The notes below the pieces were generated by a model, which was not told the DNA's origin, made no database searches, and saw only the letters and a program-made list of their open reading frames with translations. Source: an uncultured Paracoccaceae bacterium (GTDB lineage: Bacteria > Pseudomonadota > Alphaproteobacteria > Rhodobacterales > Rhodobacteraceae). From it: a stretch of 64,000 nt of DNA. The DNA lies in the NCBI GenBank assembly GCA_947493335.1, contig CANLQO010000001.1:1981502-2045501 (forward strand), read 5' to 3'. This document shows positions 1 through 8,886 of the stretch, one piece after another. The stretch's first letter is position 1. Every line of letters starts with the position of its first letter. The position numbers and the translations under genes were made by a program.

Positions 1-813
1 GTCGTTACCCCCACCGTAACCGGCACCGCGCGAGCGGCCCACAGCGTCAATCTCGTCGATAAAGACGATGCATGGCGCATTCTTCTTGGCTTGCTCGAAC
101 ATGTCGCGCACACGCGATGCACCGACACCAACAAACATTTCGACAAAGTCAGACCCCGAGATGGTGAAGAACGGCACGCCAGCCTCACCCGCAATCGCAC
201 GCGCCAGCAGCGTTTTACCCGTGCCCGGAGGGCCTACCAAAAGCGCACCCTTTGGGATCTTGCCACCAAGACGGCTGAACTTCTGCGGGTTGCGCAGGAA
301 TTCGACGATCTCTTCCAGTTCTTCCTTGGCCTCGTCGATGCCCGCAACCTCGTCAAAGGTCACGCGGCCGTGCTTTTCGGTCAGAAGCTTTGCCTTGGAT
401 TTGCCAAAGCCCATCGCGCCGCCCCGGCCACCGCCCTGCATTCGGTTCATGAAGTAAATCCAGACGCCGATCAGCAGGATGAATGGGGCAAGTGCGAACA
501 GGAAACTCGACAGCGCCGATTGTTCCTGTGACTGCGCCGCGACAGGGATGTCACGTTCGATCAAAAGGTCGGTCACTTCTGCATCGGCAGGTTTGATGGT
601 GACGTAGTCGCGGCCATCGGTCTTGCGATAGCGGACCTGTTCGCCGTCCAACGTCACCTGAGTGACCGTCCCGCCTTCGACAGATTCGACAAATTCAGAG
701 TAGCTCTGACTGTTGCTCAGCCCGTTGTTCGCGCCGCCATTGAAGAGCTGGAACAGCGCCAGCACCAGCAAGAACAGGACGACCCAAAAGACGAGATTGC
801 GTGCATTGCCCAA
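1..813 (-). CDS. ftsH: ATP-dependent zinc metalloprotease FtsH, N-terminal part (C-terminus outside window)
   Basis: Membrane-anchored AAA+ protease that degrades misfolded or regulatory membrane and cytosolic proteins. Only the first 271 codons are present; the zinc-protease domain lies beyond the left edge. Visible parts are a membrane segment at about residues 6-26, a periplasmic domain, a second membrane segment at about 101-122, a Gly-rich linker ([18 protein letters not shown]), Walker A GPPGTGKT at 194-201 and Walker B IVFIDEID at 249-256. I chose the TTG at 811-813 because AAGGAG lies 6 nt upstream and the protein then begins [10 protein letters not shown], which fits the family. An in-frame ATG at 829-831 lies upstream of that ribosome site and would add six residues. 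Last visible gene of the tol-pal-tilS-ftsH run. Confidence 0.97.
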   Translation of the reverse strand, partial: MGNARNLVFWVVLFLLVLALFQLFNGGANNGLSNSQSYSEFVESVEGGTVTQVTLDGEQVRYRKTDGRDYVTIKPADAEVTDLLIERDIPVAAQSQEQSALSSFLFALAPFILLIGVWIYFMNRMQGGGRGGAMGFGKSKAKLLTEKHGRVTFDEVAGIDEAKEELEEIVEFLRNPQKFSRLGGKIPKGALLVGPPGTGKTLLARAIAGEAGVPFFTISGSDFVEMFVGVGASRVRDMFEQAKKNAPCIVFIDEIDAVGRSRGAGYGGGND

Positions 814-920
814 GACAGGCTCCTTTAACATCGGAAGATCGTTGCGCGAGAGTGGCCTCGCAGGTTGACCCTAAAATAGCGTTTCCTGACCGATCTTCAA
901 TGCGCAAGCGCGGCCAAGTC

Positions 921-2132
921 TCAATTCACCGCGATCCGCGCGTGCCATCCGGCACTGAACCCCGCCAAGGGGGCGGCAATAAGGCGATCTTCGTGCCAAA
1001 TTGCGGGGCTTGCGCGCAGCGCGTCGCGCGGGTGGCCGGTGGCGCGCCAGTCCGGGCACTCCGACACAGCGTCGCCCAAGGCGCCAACCTGCACCTCTGG
1101 CGCATGGGGGCCGTCCATTGCCCAGCGTCCATCCCAAAGGTCAATGGTCGAAGAACGCCCCGCAACCGCTTGTAATTCTCGGCAAATTACGATCCGACCC
1201 TTTTCAGCCGTCATCAGGCATCCATGCAATGTCGCCGTCCCGCCGGATTGCACCGCAACCACTGCGTCCTCTAATGCGGACAGCCGTGGCCGGTAAGGAT
1301 TTTGGCCGACGTCAGCCAATGCCCCGGCAAAAAGCCGCAACAGAATTTCTGGCGGCACTTCGTCCAGCCCATCCCGCGCGAATGCGATATAGCCACTATC
1401 TGCATAATGCGCGGTTTGCAGCGCCGCTGCAGCATTCCGTGCTGACGTTTCCAAAACCTCACGCGCCCGCGCCATCTGCGATGCCGTGCGCGCCAGTTTC
1501 CCAGCATCGAAACCCTCGTTGCGGATCAACCGCCTGATCCGCACCCGCTCGAACGTCTCATCATCATTGCTGGGATCATCGGCAAAAGGGATTTTGAGCA
1601 CCTTGCAATAGTGGCGCAAAGCGGCCCGCGGCACCCCCAGCAGGGGTCGCACCACGGTTAAGCCGGGCAGCCTGCGCTGCGCCGCCATACCAGAAAGGCC
1701 ATCAACTCCCGACCCTCGGAGCAGCCGCATCAGCACTGTCTCAGCCTGATCGTCCTGGGTATGGGCCATCAGCACATGACGGCACGTCCCGCTCCATGCG
1801 CCGATCAGGTCAAGACGCGCCTTTCGCGCCGCATCCTGCAGGTTGCCGGTTCCGTCCCATCCCTGCCATTTCAAGGTGTCGTGATGCAGGCCTATTCCCG
1901 CGCATTCTGCCGCGACCATCGCGGCCTCCGCACCACTTTCGTCCCGTAGCCCATGGTCAACCGTCGCCACTTTCAGCGTCACGCCATAGACCCGCGCCCA
2001 GCCCGCCGCCAAGTGCAGCATCGCCATGCTGTCGCCCCCGCCCGACACCGCCAGCGCAATTTCGGTTGGGAAATGCGGGCCCAAAAGCGCGCCCATCTCA
2101 TCGGCAAAGTGCTGTGGTAAGTCTACTGGCAT
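921..2132 (-). CDS. tilS: tRNA(Ile)-lysidine synthase TilS
   Basis: Ligates lysine to C34 of tRNA-Ile(CAU) using ATP, so that the tRNA reads AUA as isoleucine. The 403-aa protein has the N-type ATP pyrophosphatase PP-loop SGGGDS at residues 30-35, followed by the family motifs VDHGLRDES and MAHTQDDQAET. The N-terminal half is well conserved and the C-terminal part is more variable, as usual. The ATG at 2130-2132 overlaps the end of cpoB by 10 nt, so the two are probably translationally coupled. The 107-nt gap to ftsH suggests either read-through or a separate ftsH promoter; I see no clear terminator there. Confidence 0.95.
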   Translation of the reverse strand: MPVDLPQHFADEMGALLGPHFPTEIALAVSGGGDSMAMLHLAAGWARVYGVTLKVATVDHGLRDESGAEAAMVAAECAGIGLHHDTLKWQGWDGTGNLQDAARKARLDLIGAWSGTCRHVLMAHTQDDQAETVLMRLLRGSGVDGLSGMAAQRRLPGLTVVRPLLGVPRAALRHYCKVLKIPFADDPSNDDETFERVRIRRLIRNEGFDAGKLARTASQMARAREVLETSARNAAAALQTAHYADSGYIAFARDGLDEVPPEILLRLFAGALADVGQNPYRPRLSALEDAVVAVQSGGTATLHGCLMTAEKGRIVICRELQAVAGRSSTIDLWDGRWAMDGPHAPEVQVGALGDAVSECPDWRATGHPRDALRASPAIWHEDRLIAAPLAGFSAGWHARIAVN

Positions 2133-2941
2133 CCCAGATTGGCCATGGCCGACTGGGCCTGTGCGACAAAGCCGTTGCCCGGAAAGCGCACGCCAACCTC
2201 GGCCAGCGTCAGGCAGGCGTCCTGCGTTTGGCCCAACTGGCCCAATGCAGCGCCCAGTTTGAAAAGCGCCTCGGGCGCTGTCGGGCCAGAGGCATCGGTC
2301 GAAAAACTGCCCAGAAAGGCGCGGGCGGCGTTTGTCGTCTCGCCCAGCCCCTCAAAGGCTTTGCCCTTCATCAATTCCGCCTCGGCGGCTACTGGCGAAC
2401 CGGGGTAGGACGTGACAAAGGTCGCAAGGAGGTCAGCGGCGCTGCGAAAGTCACCGGAGGCGAGCGCCTCCTGCGCCCGCTCAAAGTCGGCCTGCTCGCC
2501 AATGGCAAGGGCGGGCCCGCCGGTCGCAGGCGCCGGGTTCGCCACCGGCACATCGGTGCCATTGTCCACGCCGCCCAGGCTGGGTGTATCGCCCAACAAG
2601 CTGATATCGCAGCCTGTTTCCAATTCACATAACCGGAACTCCAGATCACCGATGCGATTGGTACCGTCCACGGTGATCCGGTTCACGCGGAACTCAAGCT
2701 CTTCTGTCTTGGAGGTCAGACGCTGCAACTCCGCCTCAATCGCGTTCAGGCGATCCAGCGGCGTGTTGCCACCCGTGCTGTTACCGATGGCACCTGTTGT
2801 TGACAGTTCGGTTCGCAATCGCTGCACGTCGACGTATAGGATCGACAGCTGCTGTCGGATATCGGCAAGTGTCTGGTCCTGCGCAAATGTGGGCGCCGCG
2901 GTCAGGGCCAAACCAGCAACAAGGGCAAACCGGGTCAACAT
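2123..2941 (-). CDS. cpoB: Tol-Pal accessory protein CpoB (YbgF)
   Basis: Periplasmic protein that coordinates outer-membrane constriction by Tol-Pal with septal peptidoglycan synthesis. The 272-aa protein has a signal peptide (residues 1-20, cut after AAPTFA), a coiled-coil stretch at about 25-100 (IRQQLSILYVDVQRLRTEL and following) that would trimerise, a low-complexity linker, and a C-terminal TPR region at about 150-270 (FERAQEALASGDFRSAADLL, then repeated pairs). It lies 10 nt downstream of pal. Family assignment rests on the coiled-coil plus TPR layout and on position after pal. Confidence 0.93.
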   Translation of the reverse strand: MLTRFALVAGLALTAAPTFAQDQTLADIRQQLSILYVDVQRLRTELSTTGAIGNSTGGNTPLDRLNAIEAELQRLTSKTEELEFRVNRITVDGTNRIGDLEFRLCELETGCDISLLGDTPSLGGVDNGTDVPVANPAPATGGPALAIGEQADFERAQEALASGDFRSAADLLATFVTSYPGSPVAAEAELMKGKAFEGLGETTNAARAFLGSFSTDASGPTAPEALFKLGAALGQLGQTQDACLTLAEVGVRFPGNGFVAQAQSAMANLGCQ

Positions 2942-2951
2942 GGCGCGCGTC

Positions 2952-3476
2952 CTAGCTCAGCGCGCCGACCGAGATGATCGTCACGGCCCGGCGGTTCTTG
3001 GCATAGCAGCTTTCCTCGGAACAGACCTCAATCGGGCGTTCCTTGCCGTAGCTGATGGTGCGCAGGCGGTTGGCGGGCACACCCTTGGAAATAAGGTATT
3101 CGCGGACCGTATTGGCGCGGCGCGCGCCCAGCGCAAGGTTGTATTCCCGCGTGCCCTGTTCGTCGGCATGACCTTCGACAATCGCCAGATAGTCGGCGTT
3201 GGTCTGCAACCAGCCTGCCTGCCCATCCAATGTCGCTTGCCCGGCGGCGGTCAACGTGGCGCTGTCCACTTCGAACAACACCCGGTCGCCGATCGTCTGC
3301 GCAAAGAATTGCGGGCTGGATGGATCTGCTGCACCGGTCGGCGCTGTAACTCCTGCGCCAGCGCCCGCATTGGCCCCGGTTGTATCGTTCACCCCGCCGC
3401 CGAAACGGTCAGGGCGGGTGCAGGCGGCGGTGCTGAGCGTCAGCAGCACCAGCAAGGCTTTGGTTGTGAATGTCAT
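2952..3476 (-). CDS. pal: Peptidoglycan-associated lipoprotein Pal
   Basis: Outer-membrane lipoprotein that binds peptidoglycan through an OmpA-like domain and partners TolB. The start at 3476 is chosen because it places a clean lipoprotein signal (MTFTTKALLVLLTLSTAAC) at the N-terminus with Cys19 as the lipidated residue; an AGGAT sequence precedes it. The frame is open for a further 29 codons upstream, but that would bury the signal peptide. The C-terminal half carries the OmpA/Pal signature (YNLALGARRANTVREYLISK, then GVPANRLRTISYGKERP). The protein is 174 aa, typical of Pal. An 83-nt gap separates it from tolB. Confidence 0.96.
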   Translation of the reverse strand: MTFTTKALLVLLTLSTAACTRPDRFGGGVNDTTGANAGAGAGVTAPTGAADPSSPQFFAQTIGDRVLFEVDSATLTAAGQATLDGQAGWLQTNADYLAIVEGHADEQGTREYNLALGARRANTVREYLISKGVPANRLRTISYGKERPIEVCSEESCYAKNRRAVTIISVGALS

Positions 3477-3559
3477 CTGATTATCCTGTTTACCGCTCGT
3501 ATTTTTCATCACTCTATCATGGCTTGGCGGCCGAGGGAACGACCCCGCACGCCCATGTT

Positions 3560-4876
3560 TCAAGGCTGTAACGGACCCCAGCTTGGGTCTGACCCCGCCC
3601 CGGACACCGGCACCGCCGCAAGGTTTCGTCCCGAAATATCAACCGAATACAGTGTTGATGTCCCCCCCGCGCCTTGGGTTTCGCGCGCGAACATCAGCAC
3701 GCGGCCATTGGGCGACCACGTCGGGCCTTCATCAAGGAATGACGCCGTCAACAGCCGTTCCTCGCTGCCGTCAGTGCGCATGACACCGATGTGAAACCGG
3801 CCTGCGTTCTGCTTGGTAAAGGCGATCAGATCTCCGCGCGGTGACCAGACGGGGGTGCCATAACGCCCCTCGCCAAAAGATATGCGCTGCGCATCACCGC
3901 CATTTGCCGACATGATGTATAGCTGCTGCGTGCCGCTACGGTCGCTTTCAAAGACGATCCGCCCGCCATCGGGGCTAAAGCTCGGCGCGGTCTCAATCGA
4001 CGGCGCAGAGGTCAGCCGCGTATGCGCGCCGCTGGCCAGATCGGTGCGGTAAAGGTCGGTATTGCCGCCATTGGCAAGGCTATAGATCACCTGATTGCCG
4101 TCGCGCGAAAAGCGCGGGCTGAATGCCATCTCACCCTCTGCCGTAGCAAGCTGCTGTTTCCCGACAGAGGCCACGTCGAGGACGTTGATCCGGGGAAAGC
4201 CGGTCTCATAAGAAGTATAAAGCACCCGGTCGCCGCGCGGGCTGAACCGTGGGGCCAGCACAATCGCGCTGCTGTCAGTCAGGAACTGAAGGTTGGCGCC
4301 ATCGTAGTCCATAATCGCAAGCCGCTTTTGGCGCGCGTCCTTTGGCCCGGTCTCGGATACAAAGACGACGCGGCTGTCGAAATAACCGCCCTCGCCGGTG
4401 ATCCGAGAATAAGCGGCATCCGCCACCTTATGCGCCATGCGCCGCCAGCCCTGCGTGGTGCCTGCGAATTGCAGCCCCTCACCCAGTTCGGTGCCCGCAA
4501 AGACGTCGTAAAGCCGAAACTTGACCACCAATTGGTCCCCACTCACCGCGACGGCCCCACCAATCAGCGCTTGCGCATTGATGGCCCGCCAATCGGCATA
4601 GGCCACCGGCGCGCCGAAAGAGGCCGGCGTGCTGATAAAGGCGCTTGCGGGAATTTCGCGGAAAAGCCCGGTGTTGGCCAAATCCTGCGCCACAAGCCGG
4701 GTGATATCGGCGGCCAGTTGTTCTGCCCCTGCGGTTTCCGCCTGAAAGCCCGGCACGGCAAAGGGCAGCGGTTCAATGACCCCATCCGTGATGGTCAGCC
4801 GCAACGGGCCGTCCTGCGCCAGGGCAGGCCCCGCCAGACCGGCCGCCAGAACCGCGCTTAGAAGCCATTTCAACAT
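3560..4876 (-). CDS. tolB: Tol-Pal periplasmic beta-propeller TolB
   Basis: Periplasmic partner of Pal and TolA. The 438-aa protein has a signal peptide (residues 1-20, ending PALAQ), an N-terminal D1 domain to about residue 165 and then a six-bladed WD40-like propeller with repeated FSPDG/FSRDG and [16 protein letters not shown] blades. Length and layout match the family. The start ATG at 4874-4876 directly precedes the signal peptide. It is 106 nt downstream of tolA, the widest gap in the tolQ-cpoB block. Confidence 0.97.
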   Translation of the reverse strand: MLKWLLSAVLAAGLAGPALAQDGPLRLTITDGVIEPLPFAVPGFQAETAGAEQLAADITRLVAQDLANTGLFREIPASAFISTPASFGAPVAYADWRAINAQALIGGAVAVSGDQLVVKFRLYDVFAGTELGEGLQFAGTTQGWRRMAHKVADAAYSRITGEGGYFDSRVVFVSETGPKDARQKRLAIMDYDGANLQFLTDSSAIVLAPRFSPRGDRVLYTSYETGFPRINVLDVASVGKQQLATAEGEMAFSPRFSRDGNQVIYSLANGGNTDLYRTDLASGAHTRLTSAPSIETAPSFSPDGGRIVFESDRSGTQQLYIMSANGGDAQRISFGEGRYGTPVWSPRGDLIAFTKQNAGRFHIGVMRTDGSEERLLTASFLDEGPTWSPNGRVLMFARETQGAGGTSTLYSVDISGRNLAAVPVSGAGSDPSWGPLQP

Positions 4877-4982
4877 GCTCTCATCCTCAACTCGCGGGCT
4901 TTGCGCCCTTTTGCGGTGTTATGACATGCAATCAAGGGGAGTTTCGCGGGGAAATCCCGATTGCGCGTATCTTTGCCGGTCG

Positions 4983-6104
4983 TCATCGCAACCGCATCCC
5001 CGAGGGATCGAAGGTAATGACGACCTCTTTCCACTGTTCGTATTTTTCTGCGGGCAGATCATAGCCCCCCTGCCCCTGGCAACGCAGGATCGCGCGGCGC
5101 GCGGCCTGAAAGGCCGTGTCGGTGGCCGAACTGTCTCCGTCTGATCCCAAAAGCCGGACATCGCCCGTCACCCGCCCGCCGGGATCAAGGCTGAACCCGA
5201 CCTCAACTGTAACCCGCGCCGCGACCGATCCGGGATCGACGTTCCAGCAGGCGTTGACCGCCACACGGAACCCTTCCCGCTCTGACCCCGTCATCGGCGG
5301 GCCCTCGTCCGCGGGCAATTGCATCGATTCCAGCGCCGCGGCGACAGCCGCCTCAACGTCAGCCTCGGAGTCCTCCAACACCTCTGCAGTTTGTGGTGGT
5401 GTTTCTTCCGCCGGGGCCTCGGCCACGTCTGGTTCCGCCGGGGCGGGCCGGTTAGGCCGCACGTTGGGCCGCAGTGATGTTGTCACCGCGCCAGAGGGTT
5501 CCTCGGCCTCAGTCACGATCTCTGTTGCGGCTTCTTCCGGCGCGGTCGCCTCTGCCGGTTCCTCGACCACCTCAGCGGGTTCAGTCACATCAGGGGTCGC
5601 ACTTTCCTGCACCGCTTCGGCCACTTCGGTGTCAGGCGGCGGCGGGGCGACAGGCTCGGGTGCGACGCGGTCCGCTGGCGCGGGCACTGGCGTGTCATCC
5701 GCCGGCAATTCAGGCGAGGCGAGCTCTTGCGGCGGTGCGGGCGGTGCGGGTGCCTCATCAGTGACATCAGCGACTGGTTCAGGCGGTGCAGGTGGTTCTG
5801 GCGGCGGTGCTTCCTCGGTGGGTTGCGCGACCGGCTCGGGCGGCGTGACCTCTGTTGGTGCTGTCTCTTCAGTTGGGGTCGGCAGCGCATCTTCGACCAA
5901 TGGCACAACCGGCGCATCGGGGCTTTCGCTGGCCGGATCTGGCGTGGTCGCCGCCACAAGTGCGGCAAACTTTTCACCCGACACCACCGACACATCGGCC
6001 ACCTCAAACGGCAGCGGATCGGACTGGAACCCCCAGCCCGCCACAAGCCAGATCACAAGGCCCACATGCCCCGCGCCAGAGATATAGGTGCCGGTGGAGG
6101 CCAC
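4983..6104 (-). CDS. tolA: TolA-like energy transducer with acidic Pro/Glu/Ala linker
   Basis: Inner-membrane protein that transmits the proton-motive force from TolQR to Pal and TolB. The 373-aa protein has one membrane segment at about residues 10-26 (GAGHVGLVIWLVAGW), a long linker at about 55-245 made of Pro, Glu, Ala and Val, and a C-terminal TonB/TolA-like domain at about 280-370 (ACWNVDPGS, VEVGFSLDPGGRVTGDVRLL). The linker is Pro-rich and acidic, unlike the Lys/Ala/Glu helical rod of Escherichia coli TolA, so it looks more like a TonB spacer. The start is a GTG at 6102-6104, 4 nt after the tolR stop. Identity rests on the C-terminal domain and operon position. Confidence 0.9.
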   Translation of the reverse strand: MASTGTYISGAGHVGLVIWLVAGWGFQSDPLPFEVADVSVVSGEKFAALVAATTPDPASESPDAPVVPLVEDALPTPTEETAPTEVTPPEPVAQPTEEAPPPEPPAPPEPVADVTDEAPAPPAPPQELASPELPADDTPVPAPADRVAPEPVAPPPPDTEVAEAVQESATPDVTEPAEVVEEPAEATAPEEAATEIVTEAEEPSGAVTTSLRPNVRPNRPAPAEPDVAEAPAEETPPQTAEVLEDSEADVEAAVAAALESMQLPADEGPPMTGSEREGFRVAVNACWNVDPGSVAARVTVEVGFSLDPGGRVTGDVRLLGSDGDSSATDTAFQAARRAILRCQGQGGYDLPAEKYEQWKEVVITFDPSGMRLR

Positions 6105-6108
6105 AGGC

Positions 6109-6588
6109 CTAGCCGTCCTGATCAGTCAGGGTCGGCCCGCCGATATCCGTCACCAGACCAATGTTGTTGAACCCCGCCGCATTCAGCGCGCCCATGACCT
6201 GCGCCACCCGGTTCCAGGCATTGGAGCCGTCCGCGCGCAGGAAGATCCGGTCACTGGTGCGTTCTGCGGCAATGGCCTGCAACCGTGCGACCAGATCGCT
6301 CTCTGGCGTTTCAGTGTTCTGGATCAGTAATCCGCCGTCCGCCGTGATTGTCACGGTCAGCGGTTCTTCTTCATCCGTGGGCAGCGCATTCGCTGCGGTT
6401 TCCGGCAATTCCACCGGCACACCCACCGTCAACAAGGGGGCCGCCACCATGAAGATAATCAAAAGCACCAGCATCACGTCGACAAATGGCGTGACGTTGA
6501 TTTCCGACATCGGTTGATTGCGGCTCGCGCGGCGGCGTCTGCGCCTGCCGCCGCCATCCCCGCCTGATTTCATCACACCCGCGCCCAC
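6109..6588 (-). CDS. tolR: Tol-Pal proton-channel subunit TolR (ExbD family)
   Basis: Forms the TolQ-TolR proton channel that energises TolA. The 159-aa protein has a basic cytoplasmic head (GGGRRRRRR), a single membrane segment at about residues 33-55 (NVTPFVDVMLVLLIIFMVAA) containing the conserved proton-path Asp37, and a periplasmic ExbD domain. The start used is a GTG at 6586-6588, 2 nt after the tolQ stop; an ATG at 6573 (residue 6) is an alternative, and I cannot separate the two from ribosome-site strength. Confidence 0.95.
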   Translation of the reverse strand: MGAGVMKSGGDGGGRRRRRRASRNQPMSEINVTPFVDVMLVLLIIFMVAAPLLTVGVPVELPETAANALPTDEEEPLTVTITADGGLLIQNTETPESDLVARLQAIAAERTSDRIFLRADGSNAWNRVAQVMGALNAAGFNNIGLVTDIGGPTLTDQDG

Positions 6589-6590
6589 GA

Positions 6591-7265
6591 TCAGCTATCC
6601 AACTGGCGGCTGAGGATGGTGGCGAATTCATCGGCAAAGGCTTCATACCCGGCCACAATCCGGTCCGCGTCAGCGCTAAGCTTGTTGTAGAATACGACTG
6701 CCGGGATCGCCGCCATCAGGCCCAGTCCTGTTGCCAGCAACGCCTCTGCAATGCCGGGGGCCACGACGGCAAGGTTGGTGTTCTGCTGCTCAGCGATCTC
6801 GATAAAGGCATTCATGATGCCAAAGACCGTCCCGAAAAGCCCCACAAACGGCGCGGTCGATCCCGTGGTCGCCAGGACCGGCAGCCCCTTTTGCAACTTG
6901 CCCGCTTCCTTGGCGATGGCCACGTCCATGCCGCGATCAATCCGCGCCTGCGCGCCGGCAATCAACGCGCCGTCCTGCCGGTGTGACCTGCGCCATTCCA
7001 GCATCCCTGCGCTGAAAATCGTCTCAGAGGCACCGCGCGGCGTCTCTCCGATCTGGTCAAACAATTGGTCCAGCGGCTCACCCGACCAAAAGGCGCGGTC
7101 AAAAATATCCGCCTCCCGCCGCGCACGGCGGTATTGAATCAGCTTGTCGATGATCACCGCCCAGCACCAGACAGAGGCGACGATCAGCATGACCATGACA
7201 AGTTTTACAAGGATCGTGGCGCGGGCGAACAAGGCCCACATGGTAAAATCGGTAGCTGCTTCCAT
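6591..7265 (-). CDS. tolQ: Tol-Pal proton-channel subunit TolQ (ExbB family)
   Basis: Polytopic inner-membrane subunit of the Tol energy-transducing complex. The 224-aa protein has three membrane segments at about residues 8-35, 128-150 and 163-188. The second and third contain the MotA/TolQ/ExbB signature (ATTGSTAPFVGLFGTVFGIM and then GIAEALLATGLGLMAAIPAV). It is the first gene of the tolQRAB-pal-cpoB operon; the promoter is probably in 7266-7378, where I see no single convincing box. Confidence 0.97.
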   Translation of the reverse strand: MEAATDFTMWALFARATILVKLVMVMLIVASVWCWAVIIDKLIQYRRARREADIFDRAFWSGEPLDQLFDQIGETPRGASETIFSAGMLEWRRSHRQDGALIAGAQARIDRGMDVAIAKEAGKLQKGLPVLATTGSTAPFVGLFGTVFGIMNAFIEIAEQQNTNLAVVAPGIAEALLATGLGLMAAIPAVVFYNKLSADADRIVAGYEAFADEFATILSRQLDS

Positions 7266-7378
7266 TTGCCCGCTCTGCTCTATCGGCCGTTATCGGCCTT
7301 TGTTTGCGCGCAATATACGACAAGCCACAGGGGAAATCCATTGCACTTGCGCAGGGCCCGTGCACTTCTGCGCGAGGA

Positions 7379-7765
7379 TCACCCCAGCCTTGCGCGAAGT
7401 TCCGCTGGCAACCGCGTGGGCCGACCCGCGACCGTCATGCAAACTGCCGTGACAACCGCGCGAAAGATCACCTGATCGCCACGGTGCACTTCCTGATCAA
7501 AGACCCACCGGCTTTGCCCCTCTGGCCGGTGGTCTGTCACCACCGTCAACCTGTCATCCAGCCGCGCAGGTGCCAGGTAGTCCGCCTCTACCCGGCGCAC
7601 GACAAAGACGATGCCCTCGGCCTTCATCTTGTTCTGATCCAGCCCCATTTCCTCGACCAGTTCAGAGCGGGCCCGTTCGATGTATTTGAGGTAATTGGCA
7701 TAATAGACGATGCCACCCATATCGGTGTCTTCGTAGTAAACCCGCACGGGCAGCTTATGGGTCAT
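7379..7765 (-). CDS. ybgC: Tol-Pal-associated acyl-CoA thioesterase YbgC
   Basis: Hot-dog-fold thioesterase hydrolysing acyl-CoA, classically encoded next to tolQ. The 128-aa protein shows the 4-hydroxybenzoyl-CoA thioesterase-like signature YYEDTDMGGIVYYANYLKY, with Asp15 as the likely catalytic residue. The start at 7765 (MTHKLPVRVYYED) fits the family; the frame continues 17 codons upstream without resemblance to it. It is 113 nt upstream of tolQ on the same strand. Confidence 0.93.
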   Translation of the reverse strand: MTHKLPVRVYYEDTDMGGIVYYANYLKYIERARSELVEEMGLDQNKMKAEGIVFVVRRVEADYLAPARLDDRLTVVTDHRPEGQSRWVFDQEVHRGDQVIFRAVVTAVCMTVAGRPTRLPAELRARLG

Positions 7766-7828
7766 GATCGCTCCGGTCTGATCAGACCAACATGCCAGAC
7801 CCCGCCCGATGGGCAAGCTGCAAATCGG

Positions 7829-8128
7829 CTAGCAGGATTCCATTGCTTGCATGCGCGCAAGCTCTGTCCGATTGATTGTCTCGGCGCCACGGATTTCAAG
7901 CGCCTCGTGTGACATCACCTGCCCGGCCCGACCTGCGAAACAGGCGCAATCCACGCCGTCCAGCGTATCATCGCAAAAGGCATATTGCTCTGCTGCATGG
8001 GCCTCACTAGCCAGTGATCCGGTGCGCCCCTCTCCCCTTGGTATGACCGGGGTGAAGGTTGATCCGACGATCAGCGCTACGCCGACACCGCCTGCGAGCG
8101 CAAAAGTTAATCCGTATTCTCCGAACAT
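7829..8128 (-). CDS. Small predicted membrane-anchored protein, function unknown
   Basis: I do not recognise this 99-aa protein. It starts at 8126-8128 after a good ribosome site (AAGGGAG, 6 nt upstream); the frame is open 24 codons further up but without such a site. Residues 5-28 form one hydrophobic segment (LTFALAGGVGVALIVGSTF), followed by a soluble tail containing CDDTLDGVDCACF, so three cysteines lie within 13 residues. The tail is probably periplasmic. It stands alone between ybgC and the 207-aa gene upstream. Confidence 0.7.
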   Translation of the reverse strand: MFGEYGLTFALAGGVGVALIVGSTFTPVIPRGEGRTGSLASEAHAAEQYAFCDDTLDGVDCACFAGRAGQVMSHEALEIRGAETINRTELARMQAMESC

Positions 8129-8222
8129 AGCGATCTCCCTTAAGGGGGGAGGTCCGATCATCGGCACGGCACCGTCAAAAGCAAGAAAATAGTCGTTCAA
8201 CTTTGGTTCAAGTTGTCGAGGT

Positions 8223-8846
8223 TTACTGAACCGAGGTCATCCTTGCCGCAAGCCGCAGCGCGTGGCTCGCGTCCCGTGCGACCGCAGGCATGACCGGATC
8301 ATAGGCCGCACGGATCACGCCCGCGATTTCGGGCCGCAACACAGTTGTCCCGTCTACCGCCGCCAAGGGTGGCATGTCCTGAAACGCCTGATCCGACCAA
8401 AGCAATATAGTCTGCACCGCCTGACTTAGCGCCAGCGTGTCCGCACTCACTGCCGCAAGATGATCGTCATAGCGCAGAAAAACAAAAGCCGCCTTGATGG
8501 CCCCCGCCTCATCAAAGCGGAAGATCCGGTACTGATTGGCATCGGCCGCCTGTAGCCGCGCCACCAGCGATCCAAGGTCGGGCACCAATTGGTCCAGATG
8601 CGGCACTTCCGGCAGTTCAGTCCAATCCTGACAGAAAAACACCATCAGGTTGGCACCCAATTCCGGGTCGGTCTCGGCCATCTGATGCCCCGCAAGCGTG
8701 ACCACCGCTTCAATCGCACCCTTGAACACCCCAAGCGTCGCCTCATCCACGCCAAAGACAACCGGCGCAATCGCCCGCCCCCAGCGCGCGCACAGGTATT
8801 GTCCGTCTGCCCGGGTAAACAGCGCCTCTATTTCACTTTGATCCAT
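8223..8846 (-). CDS. Conserved-looking protein downstream of ruvB, function unknown
   Basis: A 207-aa soluble, acidic protein with no signal peptide or membrane segment. It begins MDQSEIEALFTRADGQYLCARWGRAIAPVVFG when read from the ATG at 8844-8846. A TTG at 8895-8897 would add 17 residues and overlap the end of ruvB by 11 nt. I see no catalytic motif I can name. It sits directly downstream of ruvCAB and is probably cotranscribed with it. Confidence 0.75.
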   Translation of the reverse strand: MDQSEIEALFTRADGQYLCARWGRAIAPVVFGVDEATLGVFKGAIEAVVTLAGHQMAETDPELGANLMVFFCQDWTELPEVPHLDQLVPDLGSLVARLQAADANQYRIFRFDEAGAIKAAFVFLRYDDHLAAVSADTLALSQAVQTILLWSDQAFQDMPPLAAVDGTTVLRPEIAGVIRAAYDPVMPAVARDASHALRLAARMTSVQ

Positions 8847-8886
8847 CTTCTTCTGATCCAAAATCTCGCTGCCAGAGGCTCTTGCA

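Noticed and set aside
5116..6087. 323-codon Ser/Gly-rich frame antisense to tolA
   Set aside because: It mirrors the Pro/Glu-rich TolA linker, which reads as Ser/Gly on the other strand.
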